Positions 27,473 through 36,693 are shown, counted from the stretch's first letter. The stretch is DNA of 64,000 nt from Hyphomicrobiales bacterium (GCA_900471515.1 UCFC01000014.1:1-64000); one strand, 5' to 3'. Translations and numbers: made by a program. The notes: generated by a model not told the origin, from the sequence alone.

Positions 27473-27850
27473 ATGTTCGACCACATCTCGATCGGGGTCA
27501 AAAGCCTCGATAGATCGCGCCGCTTTTACGATGCGGCACTGGCGCCGCTCGGCTACGAACGGCTGTCGAATTTCGACGGAACGATAGGATACGGCGCCGA
27601 CAGGCCCGCCTTCTGGGTGAGCGAGGTGGAGCGCCCGGTGCCGGCCGACCGCGGCTCGGGCCTGCATTTCTGCTTCGTCGCCACAAGCGAGCAGGCCGTC
27701 AACGCCTTCCATGCGGCAGCCCTTGCCCATGGCGGCGAGGACAATGGCCCACCCGGCATCCGCCCGGATTACGGGCAATTCTACTATGCCGCCTTCATCG
27801 TCGATCCGGACGGCTACCGGCTCGAAGCCTTCTTCAACAAGCCGGAATAA
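27473..27850 (+). CDS. VOC (glyoxalase/bleomycin-resistance) family protein
   Basis: A 125-aa metal-dependent fold of two beta-alpha-beta-beta-beta units: FDHISIGVKSLDRSRRFYDA (first metal His), GLHFCFVATSEQAVNAFH (second His) and FYYAAFIVDPDGYRLEAFF (last Glu). It could be a lyase, dioxygenase or resistance protein; the substrate is unknown. The ATG at 27473 has GAGGGAG upstream. It converges on rpsI and shares a bidirectional terminator. Confidence 0.9.
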   Translation: MFDHISIGVKSLDRSRRFYDAALAPLGYERLSNFDGTIGYGADRPAFWVSEVERPVPADRGSGLHFCFVATSEQAVNAFHAAALAHGGEDNGPPGIRPDYGQFYYAAFIVDPDGYRLEAFFNKPE

Positions 27851-27854
27851 ACGA

Positions 27855-27882
27855 AAAGGCCGGGCGAGAACCCGGCCTTTCC
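27855..27882. terminator. Bidirectional terminator between VOC gene and rpsI
   Basis: AAAGGCCGGG at 27855-27864 and CCCGGCCTTT at 27871-27880 form a perfect 10-bp stem with a 6-nt loop. On the minus strand it is followed by TTTTCGTTT, a good tract for ending the rplM-rpsI transcript; on the plus strand the tract is shorter. Confidence 0.85.
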
Positions 27883-27904
27883 ATGAAAGCATGTCGAAAA
27901 GTGA

Positions 27905-28378
27905 TTAGCGCTTCGAGAACTGGAACGAACGGCGGGCCTTGGCCTTGCCGTACTTCTTACGTTCGACGACGCGGCTGTCGCGGGTCAGGAAGCCGCCCTT
28001 CTTCAGGACCGAGCGCAGGCCCGGTTCGAAGTAGGTGAGGGCCTTGGACAGGCCGTGGCGAACGGCACCGGCCTGGCCGGAAAGACCGCCGCCGGCAACG
28101 GTTGCAACGATGTCGAACTGGCCGTCACGGGCAGCAGCGACGATCGGCTGACGCAGGATCATCTGCAGAACCGGACGGGCGAAGTAAGCCGTGAAGTCCT
28201 TGCCGTTGACGATGATCTTGCCGGAGCCGGCCTTGACCCAAACGCGGGCGACGGCATCCTTGCGCTTGCCGGTCGCGTAGGAGCGGCCAAGCGAGTCGAC
28301 CTTGCGGACGTGAGCCGGAGCAGCAACAGCGGCTTCCGACGACGTGCCGAGATCCTTCAGGGAGGAAAGGTCAGCCAT
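27905..28378 (-). CDS. rpsI: 30S ribosomal protein S9
   Basis: Ribosomal protein of the small-subunit head, whose C-terminal tail reaches the P-site tRNA. The 157-aa product has an alphaproteobacterial N-terminal extension, then the S9 core ([40 protein letters not shown]) and the conserved basic tail [20 protein letters not shown] ending QFSKR. It lies 2 nt after rplM, the universal rplM-rpsI pair. Confidence 0.99.
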   Translation of the reverse strand: MADLSSLKDLGTSSEAAVAAPAHVRKVDSLGRSYATGKRKDAVARVWVKAGSGKIIVNGKDFTAYFARPVLQMILRQPIVAAARDGQFDIVATVAGGGLSGQAGAVRHGLSKALTYFEPGLRSVLKKGGFLTRDSRVVERKKYGKAKARRSFQFSKR

Positions 28379-28380
28379 TA

Positions 28381-28845
28381 TCAGGCGCTCCTTACGTTCT
28401 TCTTGTTCAGCGTTGCGACGTCGAGGACGGTCGGCTGCTGTGCTTCGTGGGGATGGTTCGGGCCGGCGTAGACACGCAGGTTCTTCATCTGGCGACGGCC
28501 GAGCGGGCCGCGCGGAACCATGCGCTCAACAGCCTTTTCGAGGACGCGCTCCGGGAAGCGGCCTTCGATGATCTGGCGAGCGGTGCGCTCCTTGATGCCG
28601 CCGGCATAGCCGGTGTGCCAGTAGTAAACCTTGTCGGAATACTTCTTGCCGGTGAAAACGACCTTTTCAGCGTTGATGACGATAACGTTGTCGCCGTCGT
28701 CAACGTGAGGCGTGAAAGTTGCCTTGTGCTTGCCGCGCAGACGCATAGCGATGATGGAAGCGAGACGGCCAACGACGAGCCCTTCGGCGTCGATGACGAC
28801 CCACTTCTTCTCCACCTCTGCAGGCTTCTGGGAGAAGGTTGCCAT
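28381..28845 (-). CDS. rplM: 50S ribosomal protein L13
   Basis: Early-assembly large-subunit protein, 154 aa. L13 hallmarks: [97 protein letters not shown]. The ATG at 28845 is the conserved start; the longer frame to 28959 runs into the leader hairpin. It is the first gene of a two-gene operon with rpsI, with promoter and leader hairpin upstream. Confidence 0.99.
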   Translation of the reverse strand: MATFSQKPAEVEKKWVVIDAEGLVVGRLASIIAMRLRGKHKATFTPHVDDGDNVIVINAEKVVFTGKKYSDKVYYWHTGYAGGIKERTARQIIEGRFPERVLEKAVERMVPRGPLGRRQMKNLRVYAGPNHPHEAQQPTVLDVATLNKKNVRSA

Positions 28846-28930
28846 ATCTGTCACTCTCTCTTGGATCCCCATGCCCGAAGGCGAAGGGGCGTTTCTTGTT
28901 GCTTGGATTTGGCCGCCCGCAGGACGGACC

Positions 28931-28957
28931 AAAAAGAAAGCAGCCCCGGGAGGCTGC
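28931..28957 (-). terminator. Terminator-like hairpin in the rplM leader (possible attenuator)
   Basis: On the minus strand GCAGCC-TCCCGG-GGCTGC (28957-28940) is followed at once by TTTCTTTTT. This has the form of an intrinsic terminator but lies about 90 nt upstream of the rplM start and only a few bases downstream of the predicted transcription start. It could attenuate ribosomal-protein transcription or act as a 5' stabilising hairpin. Confidence 0.5.
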
Positions 28958-28970
28958 ATTTCCGGCGCGG

Positions 28971-28999
28971 CTTATAGCGGCAATCGACCGGCCGGTCAA
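28971..28999 (-). promoter_or_regulatory. Sigma-70-type promoter of rplM-rpsI
   Basis: On the minus strand TTGACC and TATAAG are separated by exactly 17 nt (-35 at 28999-28994, -10 at 28976-28971). The predicted transcription start is near 28964. An AT-rich tract lies upstream (29020-29090), as often seen at strong ribosomal-protein promoters. Confidence 0.7.
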
Positions 29000-29197
29000 T
29001 ATGAGCGCTTTTGGTGATTGGAAAAATAACAAAGTAAAAACAATATGTTATACATGTGGTATCCATGTACCATATTTTAGCGCACCTGAAAGACGAGAAG
29101 TTTTGCGCTTCGCGGCCGTGCCCTTGCCGTATTCGGCTCGAAATCGCCCCACCCTTGTGGCACAAGGGCGGATATTGACAGCGCAGGGGAACATGCC

Positions 29198-30031
29198 ATG
29201 GCCGAGATCGTATCCTTCCGCAAGGACAACAGCAATTCGGGCGAGGGCGCCCTCGTGCTCCGCCAGCTTTCCGGCGGCGTCCTGCGCCTGACGCTCAACA
29301 ATCCGCCGGCCAACGCCCTGTCCATATCGGTCATGGAAACGCTGATGGGCGAGCTGCAGGGGGCGGCCGGCGACGAGGATGTCAGCGTCGTCATCATCGC
29401 ATCGACCGGCAATGTCTTTTCCGCCGGCCACGACCTCAAGGAACTGACGGCCCACCGCGCCGACGAGGACGACGGCGTGGCCTTCTTCGAGGAGAGTTTT
29501 GCGCTCGCCGCCGACCTGATGCTGGAAATCAACCGCCTGCCGAAGCCGGTCATCGCCGAGATCGACGGGCTGGCGACCGCGGCCGGCTGCCAGCTTGTCG
29601 CGAGCTGCGATCTTGCGATCTGCACGGATACGTCCACGTTCTGCACGCCGGGTGTCAATATCGGGCTTTTCTGCGCGACGCCGGCCGTCGCCGTTTCGCG
29701 CGCCGCCCACCGCAAGCAGGCGATGGAAATGCTCCTGACGGGCGAGACGATCGACGCCTCGACTGCGAAGGATTTCGGTCTGGTCAACCGGATCGTGCCG
29801 AAACAGTACCTTACGCAGGTGGTCGGCAAATACGCCTCCGTCATCGCTTCGAAGTCGCCGCAGGCGCTGCGGATCGGCAAGGAAGCCTTTTACAGGCAGC
29901 TCGAAATGCCCGTCGCCGAAGCCTACGACTATGCCGCAGGCGTGATGGTCGACGGCATGCTGACCGGCGACGCGCAGGAAGGCATCGGCGCTTTTCTCGA
30001 AAAGCGCACCCCCGAGTGGAAGGGCGAGTGA
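29198..30031 (+). CDS. Enoyl-CoA hydratase/isomerase family protein
   Basis: A 277-aa crotonase-fold enzyme. Oxyanion-hole segments are VFSAGHDLKEL and DGLATAAGCQLVASCDLAIC. The position of the classical second catalytic Glu reads TPGVNIGLFCATPAVAVSRA, as in ECHDC3-like members, so hydratase activity is uncertain. Probably soluble and linked to fatty-acid or amino-acid catabolism. ATG start with CAGGGGAAC upstream. Confidence 0.85.
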   Translation: MAEIVSFRKDNSNSGEGALVLRQLSGGVLRLTLNNPPANALSISVMETLMGELQGAAGDEDVSVVIIASTGNVFSAGHDLKELTAHRADEDDGVAFFEESFALAADLMLEINRLPKPVIAEIDGLATAAGCQLVASCDLAICTDTSTFCTPGVNIGLFCATPAVAVSRAAHRKQAMEMLLTGETIDASTAKDFGLVNRIVPKQYLTQVVGKYASVIASKSPQALRIGKEAFYRQLEMPVAEAYDYAAGVMVDGMLTGDAQEGIGAFLEKRTPEWKGE

Positions 30032-30895
30032 TCAGGCAAGTTTCAGGATCAGCCCGCCGAGCGCGATGATGACGCCGGCGAGGTAGCGCCAGACGCTTGC
30101 CTTTTCCTTCAGCACCGTGACCGAGATCACGAGCGCAAACAGGATGGCGGTCTCCCGCAGCGCCGCCACCGTCGCCACCGGGGCCTTTGTCATCGCCCAG
30201 AGCGCCAGCCCGTAGGAGGCGATCGAGCCCGCCCCGCCGATCAGCCCGCGCCCCCAGTTCAGCCGGACATGGGTGGCGACAGCCACCGGGCCGCGCTGCG
30301 AAAACGCCCAGGCAAAGAGCAGCACCGGCGGCAGGAGCGACATCCACAGCGTATAGGAAACCGCGTTGCCGGAAAGACGGGCGCCGATGCCGTCCACATA
30401 AGTATAGGTGGCGATGACGCAGGCATTGGCGAGCGCCAGCACGATCGCGTGGCGGCTGCCGTGGCGGGCTTCGAAGGCGAGCGTGAGGATGCCGAACGAG
30501 ATGGTCATCGTTCCGGCAAGCGCCCCGCCCGTCAGATGTTCCCCCAGGATGAAGCCGCTGGTGGCGACGACGATGAGGGGTGCCGCACCTCGCATCAGCG
30601 GATAGACCAGGCCGATATCGCCGGCCCTGTAGGCGGCGGCGACCAGCTGGAAATAGGCGAACTGCAGGATGGCGGAGGCGCCGATGAAGGGCCATGCCTC
30701 CGGCTGCGGCAGGGGAAGAAACGGAAGGAAAGGCAGCGAGGCGACCGCGCCGCCCGCCGAGATCAGCGCCGCGTCAAGCGACTTGTTCGTGCCGGCCTTG
30801 ATGATGGCGTTCCAAGTCGCGTGCAGAAGAGCACCGAAAAGGACGAGAAGGATAACGTCGAGGGGCAAGGCGGCGGTCCGGGAGCAGTGCAGCAA
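30032..30895 (-). CDS. EamA/DMT-family transporter
   Basis: A 287-aa inner-membrane protein with about 10 helices in two EamA repeats (LVLFGALLHATWNAIIKAGT near the N-terminus; GGAGSIASYGLALWAMTKAP in the second half, ending WRYLAGVIIALGGLILKLA). Drug/metabolite exporter-type; the substrate is unknown. It is convergent with the enoyl-CoA hydratase gene with no gap. The start is not certain because upstream in-frame alternatives give similar hydrophobic beginnings. Confidence 0.85.
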   Translation of the reverse strand: MLHCSRTAALPLDVILLVLFGALLHATWNAIIKAGTNKSLDAALISAGGAVASLPFLPFLPLPQPEAWPFIGASAILQFAYFQLVAAAYRAGDIGLVYPLMRGAAPLIVVATSGFILGEHLTGGALAGTMTISFGILTLAFEARHGSRHAIVLALANACVIATYTYVDGIGARLSGNAVSYTLWMSLLPPVLLFAWAFSQRGPVAVATHVRLNWGRGLIGGAGSIASYGLALWAMTKAPVATVAALRETAILFALVISVTVLKEKASVWRYLAGVIIALGGLILKLA

Positions 30896-31343
30896 AGAGG
30901 GAGAAACGTCGCAGCTTCCCGTTTAAATCAGCATCATTGCGGCAACCTTTGTTTGCATGATTTGCTCGCCAAGGTGTAGTCCGCACGGTGCGAATTTCAA
31001 TAACATGGATTGCCGAAGCGAACAATTGCCCACTGTCATAGCAATTTGCGCGTGCGCTCGAAATACGTTCAATTCCGATCGCCGCACACAACTATGAGAT
31101 GTTGCTAATGCATGCGTGAACAGATCGTGATCAAATTATGCATGAAAGGTGAAATTCTTTCTTAGAATGATAATGTCGACAATCCTATGGTGCTGAAATA
31201 TAGACATTATTCTATAACTTTGAAACGATTATAAATCCACAATCAGGAGGTGATATTATCGGGATTTTGTATCCCTGGGGTGAACGTCGATCCCTTCGCA
31301 GGTGCGAAAGGATTGACGTTCGTCACGGTCGCGGCGGTCCGGG
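30896..31343. other. AT-rich intergenic region, no gene recognised
   Basis: About 450 nt with strongly lower GC from roughly 31050 to 31260, between the EamA gene and a small secreted-protein gene that both run leftward. There is an AGGAGG at about 31245, but the frame after it lacks a convincing start and is short. A small RNA or a remnant is possible; nothing specific was recognised. Confidence 0.35.
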
Positions 31344-31667
31344 TTAGAGGCTGTAGTGGGGAATGAAGAGCATTCCGTCCAGGTTGTCTATGTTCTGGCA
31401 GTTCAGCACTCGACACCTGGGGTTGTCCTTGGAGGGAATGCTTGTCCATTCCGCATAGTCGGTCGCGTCGCAATAATTGCTGTTGCGGACATAGCGGTCG
31501 TAGAGCGGCAGGCCGCGCGGCGAGGTGTAGCGAAAGATGACGGCGCCTTCGTTGTGGATCGCCGCCCGCACGCTCTGGCAGCTCATGGTGAGCGGATTGT
31601 AGCGCGAGATCGCAAGCGTCGGCGAGGCGGCCATCACGAGCGCGAGTGTAAGGACGATTTTTTTCAT
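31344..31667 (-). CDS. Small secreted Cys-rich protein
   Basis: A 107-aa product with a signal peptide (MKKIVLTLALVMAASPTLA). The mature part has four or five Cys (MSCQSVRAAI, SNYCDATDYA, NPRCRVLNCQNID), suggesting disulfides in the periplasm. The motif SCQSVRAAIHNEGAVIFRYT recurs in rhizobial small exported proteins of unknown role. The ATG at 31667 is chosen to give the signal peptide. Confidence 0.65.
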   Translation of the reverse strand: MKKIVLTLALVMAASPTLAISRYNPLTMSCQSVRAAIHNEGAVIFRYTSPRGLPLYDRYVRNSNYCDATDYAEWTSIPSKDNPRCRVLNCQNIDNLDGMLFIPHYSL

Positions 31668-31786
31668 GGCACGATTTCTCCCTGATGTTTCCGGCATCTA
31701 TATATACGTGGAAACGAGCCGCCGGTTTCAACGAATCGCAGCCGGCACATCCGCCTCCTGAAGGACCAGGACTGGAGACAGCAGAC

Positions 31787-32215
31787 ATGAACCACGATGC
31801 CTATGCCGACGACTATCTCTCCGGCATCCTGAAATCCGTCAGAACCATCGCGCTGACGGGGGCTTCGCCCAATCCGGCCCGGCCGAGCAACGGCGTCATG
31901 GGATATCTTCTGTCGCGCGGCTACAGGGTCATCCCCGTCAATCCGGGGCAGGCGGGCAAGACGATCCACGGCCAGACCGTTTACGCCCGCCTTGCCGACA
32001 TTCCCGAACCGGTCGATATGGTCGATGTCTTCCGCGCGTCCGAACATCTTGGCGGCGTGGTGGAGGAGGCGCTGGCGCTGTCTCCCCGCCCGCAGGTCGT
32101 GTGGGCGCAGCTTGGCGTGCGCGACGACGCGGCCGCCGCCAGGGCCGAAGCCGGCGGCATCAAGGTCGTCATGAACCGCTGCCCGGCAATCGAATATCCG
32201 CGCCTCATCGGCTGA
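31787..32215 (+). CDS. CoA-binding domain protein
   Basis: A 142-aa protein of the CoA_binding_2 (YccU-like) family: Rossmann start SVRTIALTGASPNPARPSNG, then GYRVIPVNPGQAGKTIHGQT, PEPVDMVDVFRASEHLGGVV, VWAQLGVRDDAAAARAEAGG and the conserved end VVMNRCPAIEYPRL. The exact role is unknown. The ATG at 31787 is family-like; an upstream frame to 31685 is spurious. It lies 117 nt before metY and could share its transcript. Confidence 0.9.
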   Translation: MNHDAYADDYLSGILKSVRTIALTGASPNPARPSNGVMGYLLSRGYRVIPVNPGQAGKTIHGQTVYARLADIPEPVDMVDVFRASEHLGGVVEEALALSPRPQVVWAQLGVRDDAAAARAEAGGIKVVMNRCPAIEYPRLIG

Positions 32216-32332
32216 GCCCGCCCGCCAGAACGGATTTTCCTCCGGACGCGCCGTGGTTGAAAAAGATCGCGGTTAACTTTCACGTTCGAGCGGCTATGAT
32301 CGCGCCCGTCAACAATTGCACGGGAGGACGAC

Positions 32333-33616
32333 ATGGCCAAAAACGATCCGGGTTTCAACACGCTGGCGATCCACGCGGGCGCGCAGCCCGATCCGGCGAC
32401 CGGCGCGCGGATTACGCCGATCTACCAGACGACGGCCTTCGTCTTCAACGATTCCGACCATGCCGCAGCCCTTTTCGGCCTGCAGCAGTTCGGCAATATC
32501 TATACCCGCATCATGAACCCCACGCAGGCGGTTCTGGAGGAACGTGTCGCGGCCCTTGAAGGCGGCACGGCAGCGCTTGCCGTCGCTTCCGGCCACGCCG
32601 CGCAGATGATCGTCTTCCACACGCTGATGCGTCCCGGCGAGAATTTCGTCGCCGCCCGCCGCCTCTACGGCGGTTCGATCAACCAGTTCGGCCACGCCTT
32701 CGGGAATTTCGGCTGGCAGGTGCGCTGGGCCGACCCGGAAGATCCTGCGGATTTCGAGAGCAGGATCGACGACAAGACGCGGGCGATCTTCATCGAAAGC
32801 CTCGCCAATCCCGGCGGCACCTTCGTCGATATCGCCGCGATCGCCGAAATCGCCCACCGCCACGACCTGCCGCTGATCGTCGACAACACGATGGCGACCC
32901 CCTATCTCATCCGGCCGATCGAGCACGGTGCCGATATCGTCGTGCATTCGCTGACCAAGTTCCTCGGCGGCCACGGCAATTCCATGGGCGGCATCATCGT
33001 CGACGGCGGCACGTTCGACTGGTCGAAGACCGGCAACTACCCGATGCTGTCGAGCCCGCGGCCGGAATATAACGGCGTCGTCCTGCACCAGACCTTCGGC
33101 AATTTCGCCTTCGCCATCGCCTGCCGCGTGCTCGGCCTGCGCGACCTCGGCCCGGCCATTTCGCCCTTCAACGCCTTCCTGATCCTGACCGGCATCGAAA
33201 CGCTGCCGCTGCGCATGCAGCGCCACAGCGACAACGCGCTCGATGTCGCCCGCTGGCTGAAGGCCCATTCCAAGATCGCCTGGGTAAACTATGCCGGCCT
33301 GGAGGAGGACCCGAACCACGCCCTGCAGCGGCGCTATTCGCCGAAGGGCGCAGGCTCCGTCTTCACCTTCGGCGTCAGGGGCGGCTACGAAGCCGGCAAG
33401 GCGCTGGTCGAAGGGCTGGAACTCTTCTCGCATCTCGCCAATATCGGCGACACGCGCTCCCTGGTCATCCATCCCGCCTCCACCACGCACCGGCAGTTGA
33501 CCGACGAGCAGAGGGTCGCCGCAGGCGCCGGGCCGGACGTGGTGCGCCTCTCCGTCGGCATCGAGGACGTGAAGGACATCATCGCCGATCTCGAGCAGTC
33601 GCTGGCGAAGATTTGA
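32333..33616 (+). CDS. metY: O-acetylhomoserine sulfhydrylase (aminocarboxypropyltransferase)
   Basis: PLP enzyme making homocysteine from O-acetylhomoserine and sulfide in methionine synthesis; cytosolic tetramer, 427 aa. Cys/Met-metabolism PLP family markers: [40 protein letters not shown] and the PLP-Lys segment [18 protein letters not shown]. Length and N-terminus fit MetY rather than the shorter MetZ. GGGAGGACG lies before the ATG. No SAM riboswitch was found in the 117-nt leader. Confidence 0.92.
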   Translation: MAKNDPGFNTLAIHAGAQPDPATGARITPIYQTTAFVFNDSDHAAALFGLQQFGNIYTRIMNPTQAVLEERVAALEGGTAALAVASGHAAQMIVFHTLMRPGENFVAARRLYGGSINQFGHAFGNFGWQVRWADPEDPADFESRIDDKTRAIFIESLANPGGTFVDIAAIAEIAHRHDLPLIVDNTMATPYLIRPIEHGADIVVHSLTKFLGGHGNSMGGIIVDGGTFDWSKTGNYPMLSSPRPEYNGVVLHQTFGNFAFAIACRVLGLRDLGPAISPFNAFLILTGIETLPLRMQRHSDNALDVARWLKAHSKIAWVNYAGLEEDPNHALQRRYSPKGAGSVFTFGVRGGYEAGKALVEGLELFSHLANIGDTRSLVIHPASTTHRQLTDEQRVAAGAGPDVVRLSVGIEDVKDIIADLEQSLAKI

Positions 33617-33746
33617 GGCAGGGGCGGCCATGCCGATCTTGATCGCTACCGCGAAGTGGGGATTGGCAGCCTTTTGTGCCTTGACGCCGAATGCCAACGA
33701 AATCGTCATCCGAGGATGACGTCAAAAATTGGGAGGGGAACGGTCG

Positions 33747-34250
33747 ATGTGGTGGAAGCGAAAGCAGGATACGGAATGGCTCCCATGGTATCGCGTACCT
33801 GGCTTCAAAGGGAAGATAAGCGAGGCCGAGAAACGTCAGCTTGACGCATTCAGGATGCAGAAGCGACACCCGGCCGCGACCATGGGCGATCTCCCTGAAG
33901 AAGTTCGCTTGTACATCGTTCGGCTCGAGCTGGAGAACTACGATTTCAAACAGGAGCGGGCTGTCGGTGGGCCGATGATCGCAGGTCTACTTGGGGCAGC
34001 GAGTCTTAGTGTCAGCTACTTCGGCGTCCACATCCAACCGGCAGATTCGATCTGGCCTTATTTCCTCGGCTTGGTCTTGCTAATCGTCGCGTGGTCCCTC
34101 TATCGCCGGGAATGGAAACGGAATGCCGATGAATTGTTTCCGCAGCGACGCGGCGGGCCAAACTTAACTGACGAGAACATCAGAAAGGAATGGGAGTTGG
34201 AATATCTCACCCGTCGCGACCAGCGCGATGGATCGGGTTTGGCGAACTAG
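33747..34250 (+). CDS. Hypothetical two-helix membrane protein
   Basis: A 167-aa protein, Trp-rich at the N-terminus (MWWKRKQDTEWLPWYRVPGF), then a soluble helical part, two adjacent transmembrane helices (MIAGLLGAASLSVSYFGV; IWPYFLGLVLLIVAWSLY) and a charged tail. The ATG at 33747 follows GGGAGGGGAAC. Base composition and codon use are less GC-rich than neighbours, consistent with an acquired gene. No family recognised. Confidence 0.6.
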   Translation: MWWKRKQDTEWLPWYRVPGFKGKISEAEKRQLDAFRMQKRHPAATMGDLPEEVRLYIVRLELENYDFKQERAVGGPMIAGLLGAASLSVSYFGVHIQPADSIWPYFLGLVLLIVAWSLYRREWKRNADELFPQRRGGPNLTDENIRKEWELEYLTRRDQRDGSGLAN

Positions 34251-34754
34251 ATTACAGTGGGAACCTGAGGTTTTGCTGCCGCATGCCCGCCAAAGTAGCA
34301 GGCATTCGTCAGATGTGCTCGGTTTTCGTTTCGGTTCATGCCACTTCGCATCGGTGATGCGGAGACTGTACCCACGAATTGATGCATTCCATTTCTCCGC
34401 TGAAGACAGTCGAAATTCCGTCCGTAATTGCTTGTCAGGGTCTGTACCATGGGTCAGGAATTTAGCTGCGTCCGCATCTTTCGAATGGGTGCCATCCGAT
34501 CGTCAATAGGCGCGCTCCAAGATTGTTGACAGCACGCGTCTCAAACAAGGCCTGTTTTCGCTTTGGGAGGAAATCCACCTGCTCCGGCGACTAGATCGCT
34601 ATTTTAGAGTTTCCTCGCCCTGGCATTCATTCGTGCTGACGATGCTGCGCAACCCTGCCGTTGCCAGCGCCCATGCGCGCAACCGCAAGCCACTTGACGC
34701 CTCGGCCGGCATCATTTTCATGGACTTCGGCCCCAAATTCCTGACCTCGGCGCG
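34251..34754. other. Lower-GC stretch with no confident gene
   Basis: About 500 nt after the hypothetical membrane gene. Open frames exist on both strands (for example plus 34228-34509, and a minus frame crossing 34599-34721), but none has a convincing start, ribosome site or domain. It may contain decayed sequence. The cupin gene begins at its right edge. Confidence 0.4.
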
Positions 34755-35105
34755 ATGACCATGCCAAAAGCAATCCCCTTCGATATCGACGGCATCGAAC
34801 CGGAAGTCGGCGCGCCTGCCGCAGAGCGCGTCCTCTCCGGCAATCCGCAATTCCGCACCTGGAACCTCGAGGAGGCCGAAGGTGGCCTCTATGCCGGCAT
34901 ATGGGAGGCGACGCCGGGCAAGTGGCGGATCGTTTACGAGGAGTGGGAATATTTCAGTATTCTCTGCGGCCACTCCATCGTCACCGAAGACGGCGGCGAG
35001 CCTCTTCATCTGAGGGCCGGCGACCGTCTCATCCTCCGGCCGGGCTTTAACGGAACCTGGGAAGTCATTGAAACGACTCGCAAGGACTATGTGATCCGCC
35101 TCTGA
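34755..35105 (+). CDS. Cupin domain (DUF861-type) protein
   Basis: A 116-aa small beta-barrel protein: WEATPGKWRIVYEEWEYFSI, then SIVTEDGGEPLHLRAGDRLI and LRPGFNGTWEVIETTRKDYV, matching the Cupin_3/DUF861 group (ureidoglycolate-lyase-like fold without proven activity). Two candidate ATGs are 34755 and 34761; the second begins MPKAIPFDIDG. Function unknown. Confidence 0.85.
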   Translation: MTMPKAIPFDIDGIEPEVGAPAAERVLSGNPQFRTWNLEEAEGGLYAGIWEATPGKWRIVYEEWEYFSILCGHSIVTEDGGEPLHLRAGDRLILRPGFNGTWEVIETTRKDYVIRL

Positions 35106-35114
35106 GGGCGCGGC

Positions 35115-35591
35115 TTATTCGCCGCGATTGCCGGCGCGAAAGCGGGCGGCGAAATCCCGTGAGGCAATCAGGTTCAGCGTGTCGCGCAGCGCCTTTGCCT
35201 GCTCTTCGCCGAAAAGCTGTTCGAAGTGCTCGTGCGCTTGCCGCCACAGCCCGGTCGCTTCCTGCCATTTTTCGATGCCGGCTTGCGTCAGCCTGGCGCG
35301 CTTGACGCGGCGATCCTTCTCGTCGGGCACGAGTTCCACCAGTCCGTCGCGGATCAGCGGCTTCAGCGTGTGGCCGAGGGCCGAAAGATCCATCACCATG
35401 CTTTCGGCCAGCGCCTTGAGCGACGAGCCGGAATTCATGTGGATCTGCGTCATCAGCGTATATTGCGTGCCGCGAAGGCCGCTCGCGTCGATGGCGTCGT
35501 CGTAGAGCTGGCCGAGCTGCCTTGTGGCGCGCTTCAGCGCGCTGTTGCTGCAGACCTGCCAGCCCTCGAAAAGTGTCGTCCGTTTGTTCAT
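35115..35591 (-). CDS. MarR-family transcriptional regulator
   Basis: A 158-aa winged-helix dimer: SNSALKRATRQLGQLYDDAI, SGLRGTQYTLMTQIHMNSGS, LKALAESMVMDLSALGHTLK, and the wing LIRDGLVELVPDEKDRRVKR. The ATG at 35591 lies 7 nt after AGGAG. It is divergent from an SDR gene, with a perfect palindrome between them, so it probably represses both. The ligand is unknown. Confidence 0.92.
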   Translation of the reverse strand: MNKRTTLFEGWQVCSNSALKRATRQLGQLYDDAIDASGLRGTQYTLMTQIHMNSGSSLKALAESMVMDLSALGHTLKPLIRDGLVELVPDEKDRRVKRARLTQAGIEKWQEATGLWRQAHEHFEQLFGEEQAKALRDTLNLIASRDFAARFRAGNRGE

Positions 35592-35696
35592 CACCGTTCT
35601 CCTGCGGCCGATGTCTCCAGTCTATTGCGATCCGTCAATCGCCGCCGCGCTTATTTTTCAGCGTGCCCCTTGCATATATTCTCCTTCCTTCTCAAA

Positions 35697-35714
35697 TAGT
35701 GGCATATACCACTA
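35697..35714. promoter_or_regulatory. Palindromic operator between marR-type and SDR genes
   Basis: TAGTGG-CATATA-CCACTA is a perfect 6-6-6 inverted repeat (the centre CATATA itself is not part of the palindrome). It lies in the 148-nt divergent region, 26 nt before the SDR ATG. Its size and position fit a MarR dimer site. Confidence 0.7.
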
Positions 35715-35739
35715 AATTCCAGTCGTGAAAGGATGGAAC

Positions 35740-36543
35740 ATGTCTGCCTCTGCTCTCGGAACTGCCCTTGTTACCGGCGCCTCGTCGGGCATCGGCGCAA
35801 CCTATGCCGACCGTCTCGCCAGACGCGGCTACGATCTGCTGCTCGTCGCCCGCGACGCCTCCCGCCTGAATGCGCTCGCCGCAAAGCTTTCGGCGGAGCA
35901 GGGGGTCAAGGTGGATGTGCTTCCGGCGGACCTGACCAGGCGGGAAGACGTGCGCAGGGTCGAGCAGCGCCTGCGTGACGACGAGGCGATCACGCTTCTC
36001 GTCAACAATGCCGGTATCGGCCCGAAGGGCGCGCTGCTGGACGACGATATCGATTACCTCGAAACCATGATCGAGCTGAACGTGGTTGCCGCAAACCGGC
36101 TTGCCGTAGCCGCCGCCCAGACTTTTGCCGGGCGCGGCAAGGGCGCGGTCGTCAACATCGCTTCCGTCGTCGCCTTCATTCCCGAGCGTTTCAACGGCAC
36201 CTACAGCGCCACCAAGGCTTTTGTGCTGAACCTCACTCATGCGCTGCATGCCGAAGCCGGCACCAGGGGCGTCAAGTTCCAGGCCGTGCTGCCGGGGCTG
36301 ACCCGCACCGAGATCTTCGAGCGCGCCGGCCGCTCCTTCGACCACTTCCCGCCGTCCATGGTGATGGATGTGACCGACATGGTGGATGCCGCTCTCGCAG
36401 GCTTCGACCAGGGCGAACTGATCACCATTCCCTCTCTGCCTGAAATCGCCGATTTCGACGCTTTCACGGCCGCCCGCCACGGCCTCGGCCCCAACCTTTC
36501 CCATGACAGGCCGGCGCCCCGTTACGGCATTTCCCGGGCCTGA
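35740..36543 (+). CDS. Short-chain dehydrogenase/reductase (SDR)
   Basis: A 267-aa NAD(P)-dependent oxidoreductase. Cofactor motif TGASSGIG (residues about 13-20), NNAG at NLVNNAGIG-like position (LLVNNAGIGPKGALL), catalytic Ser in NIASVVAFIPERF and YSATK (Tyr/Lys of YxxxK). The substrate is unknown. The ATG at 35740 follows AAAGGA. It is the likely target of the divergent MarR-type repressor. Confidence 0.92.
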   Translation: MSASALGTALVTGASSGIGATYADRLARRGYDLLLVARDASRLNALAAKLSAEQGVKVDVLPADLTRREDVRRVEQRLRDDEAITLLVNNAGIGPKGALLDDDIDYLETMIELNVVAANRLAVAAAQTFAGRGKGAVVNIASVVAFIPERFNGTYSATKAFVLNLTHALHAEAGTRGVKFQAVLPGLTRTEIFERAGRSFDHFPPSMVMDVTDMVDAALAGFDQGELITIPSLPEIADFDAFTAARHGLGPNLSHDRPAPRYGISRA

Positions 36544-36693
36544 TTGCGACATTTGCCGGAAGGGCTGCGGCAATCGACCGCAGCCCTGCGGCAATCGCGC
36601 CGCACCCTCTTCACTAAAGCTTTGTTAACGCCCGATTCATTCGGAAAGTCAGTGACTTCAGCAACTTATGCACAGCCTTGCATCGCACCCTGC

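Noticed and set aside
32216..32332. SAM-II or similar riboswitch before metY
   Set aside because: The leader lacks the CTGATTTAA-like and GCTAAA core elements of SAM-II, and no alternative SAM aptamer was recognised.
34599..35009. Minus-strand 136-aa ORF over the cupin gene
   Set aside because: Most of it is antisense to the supported cupin gene; the remaining 34599-34721 part has no start signal or recognisable domain.
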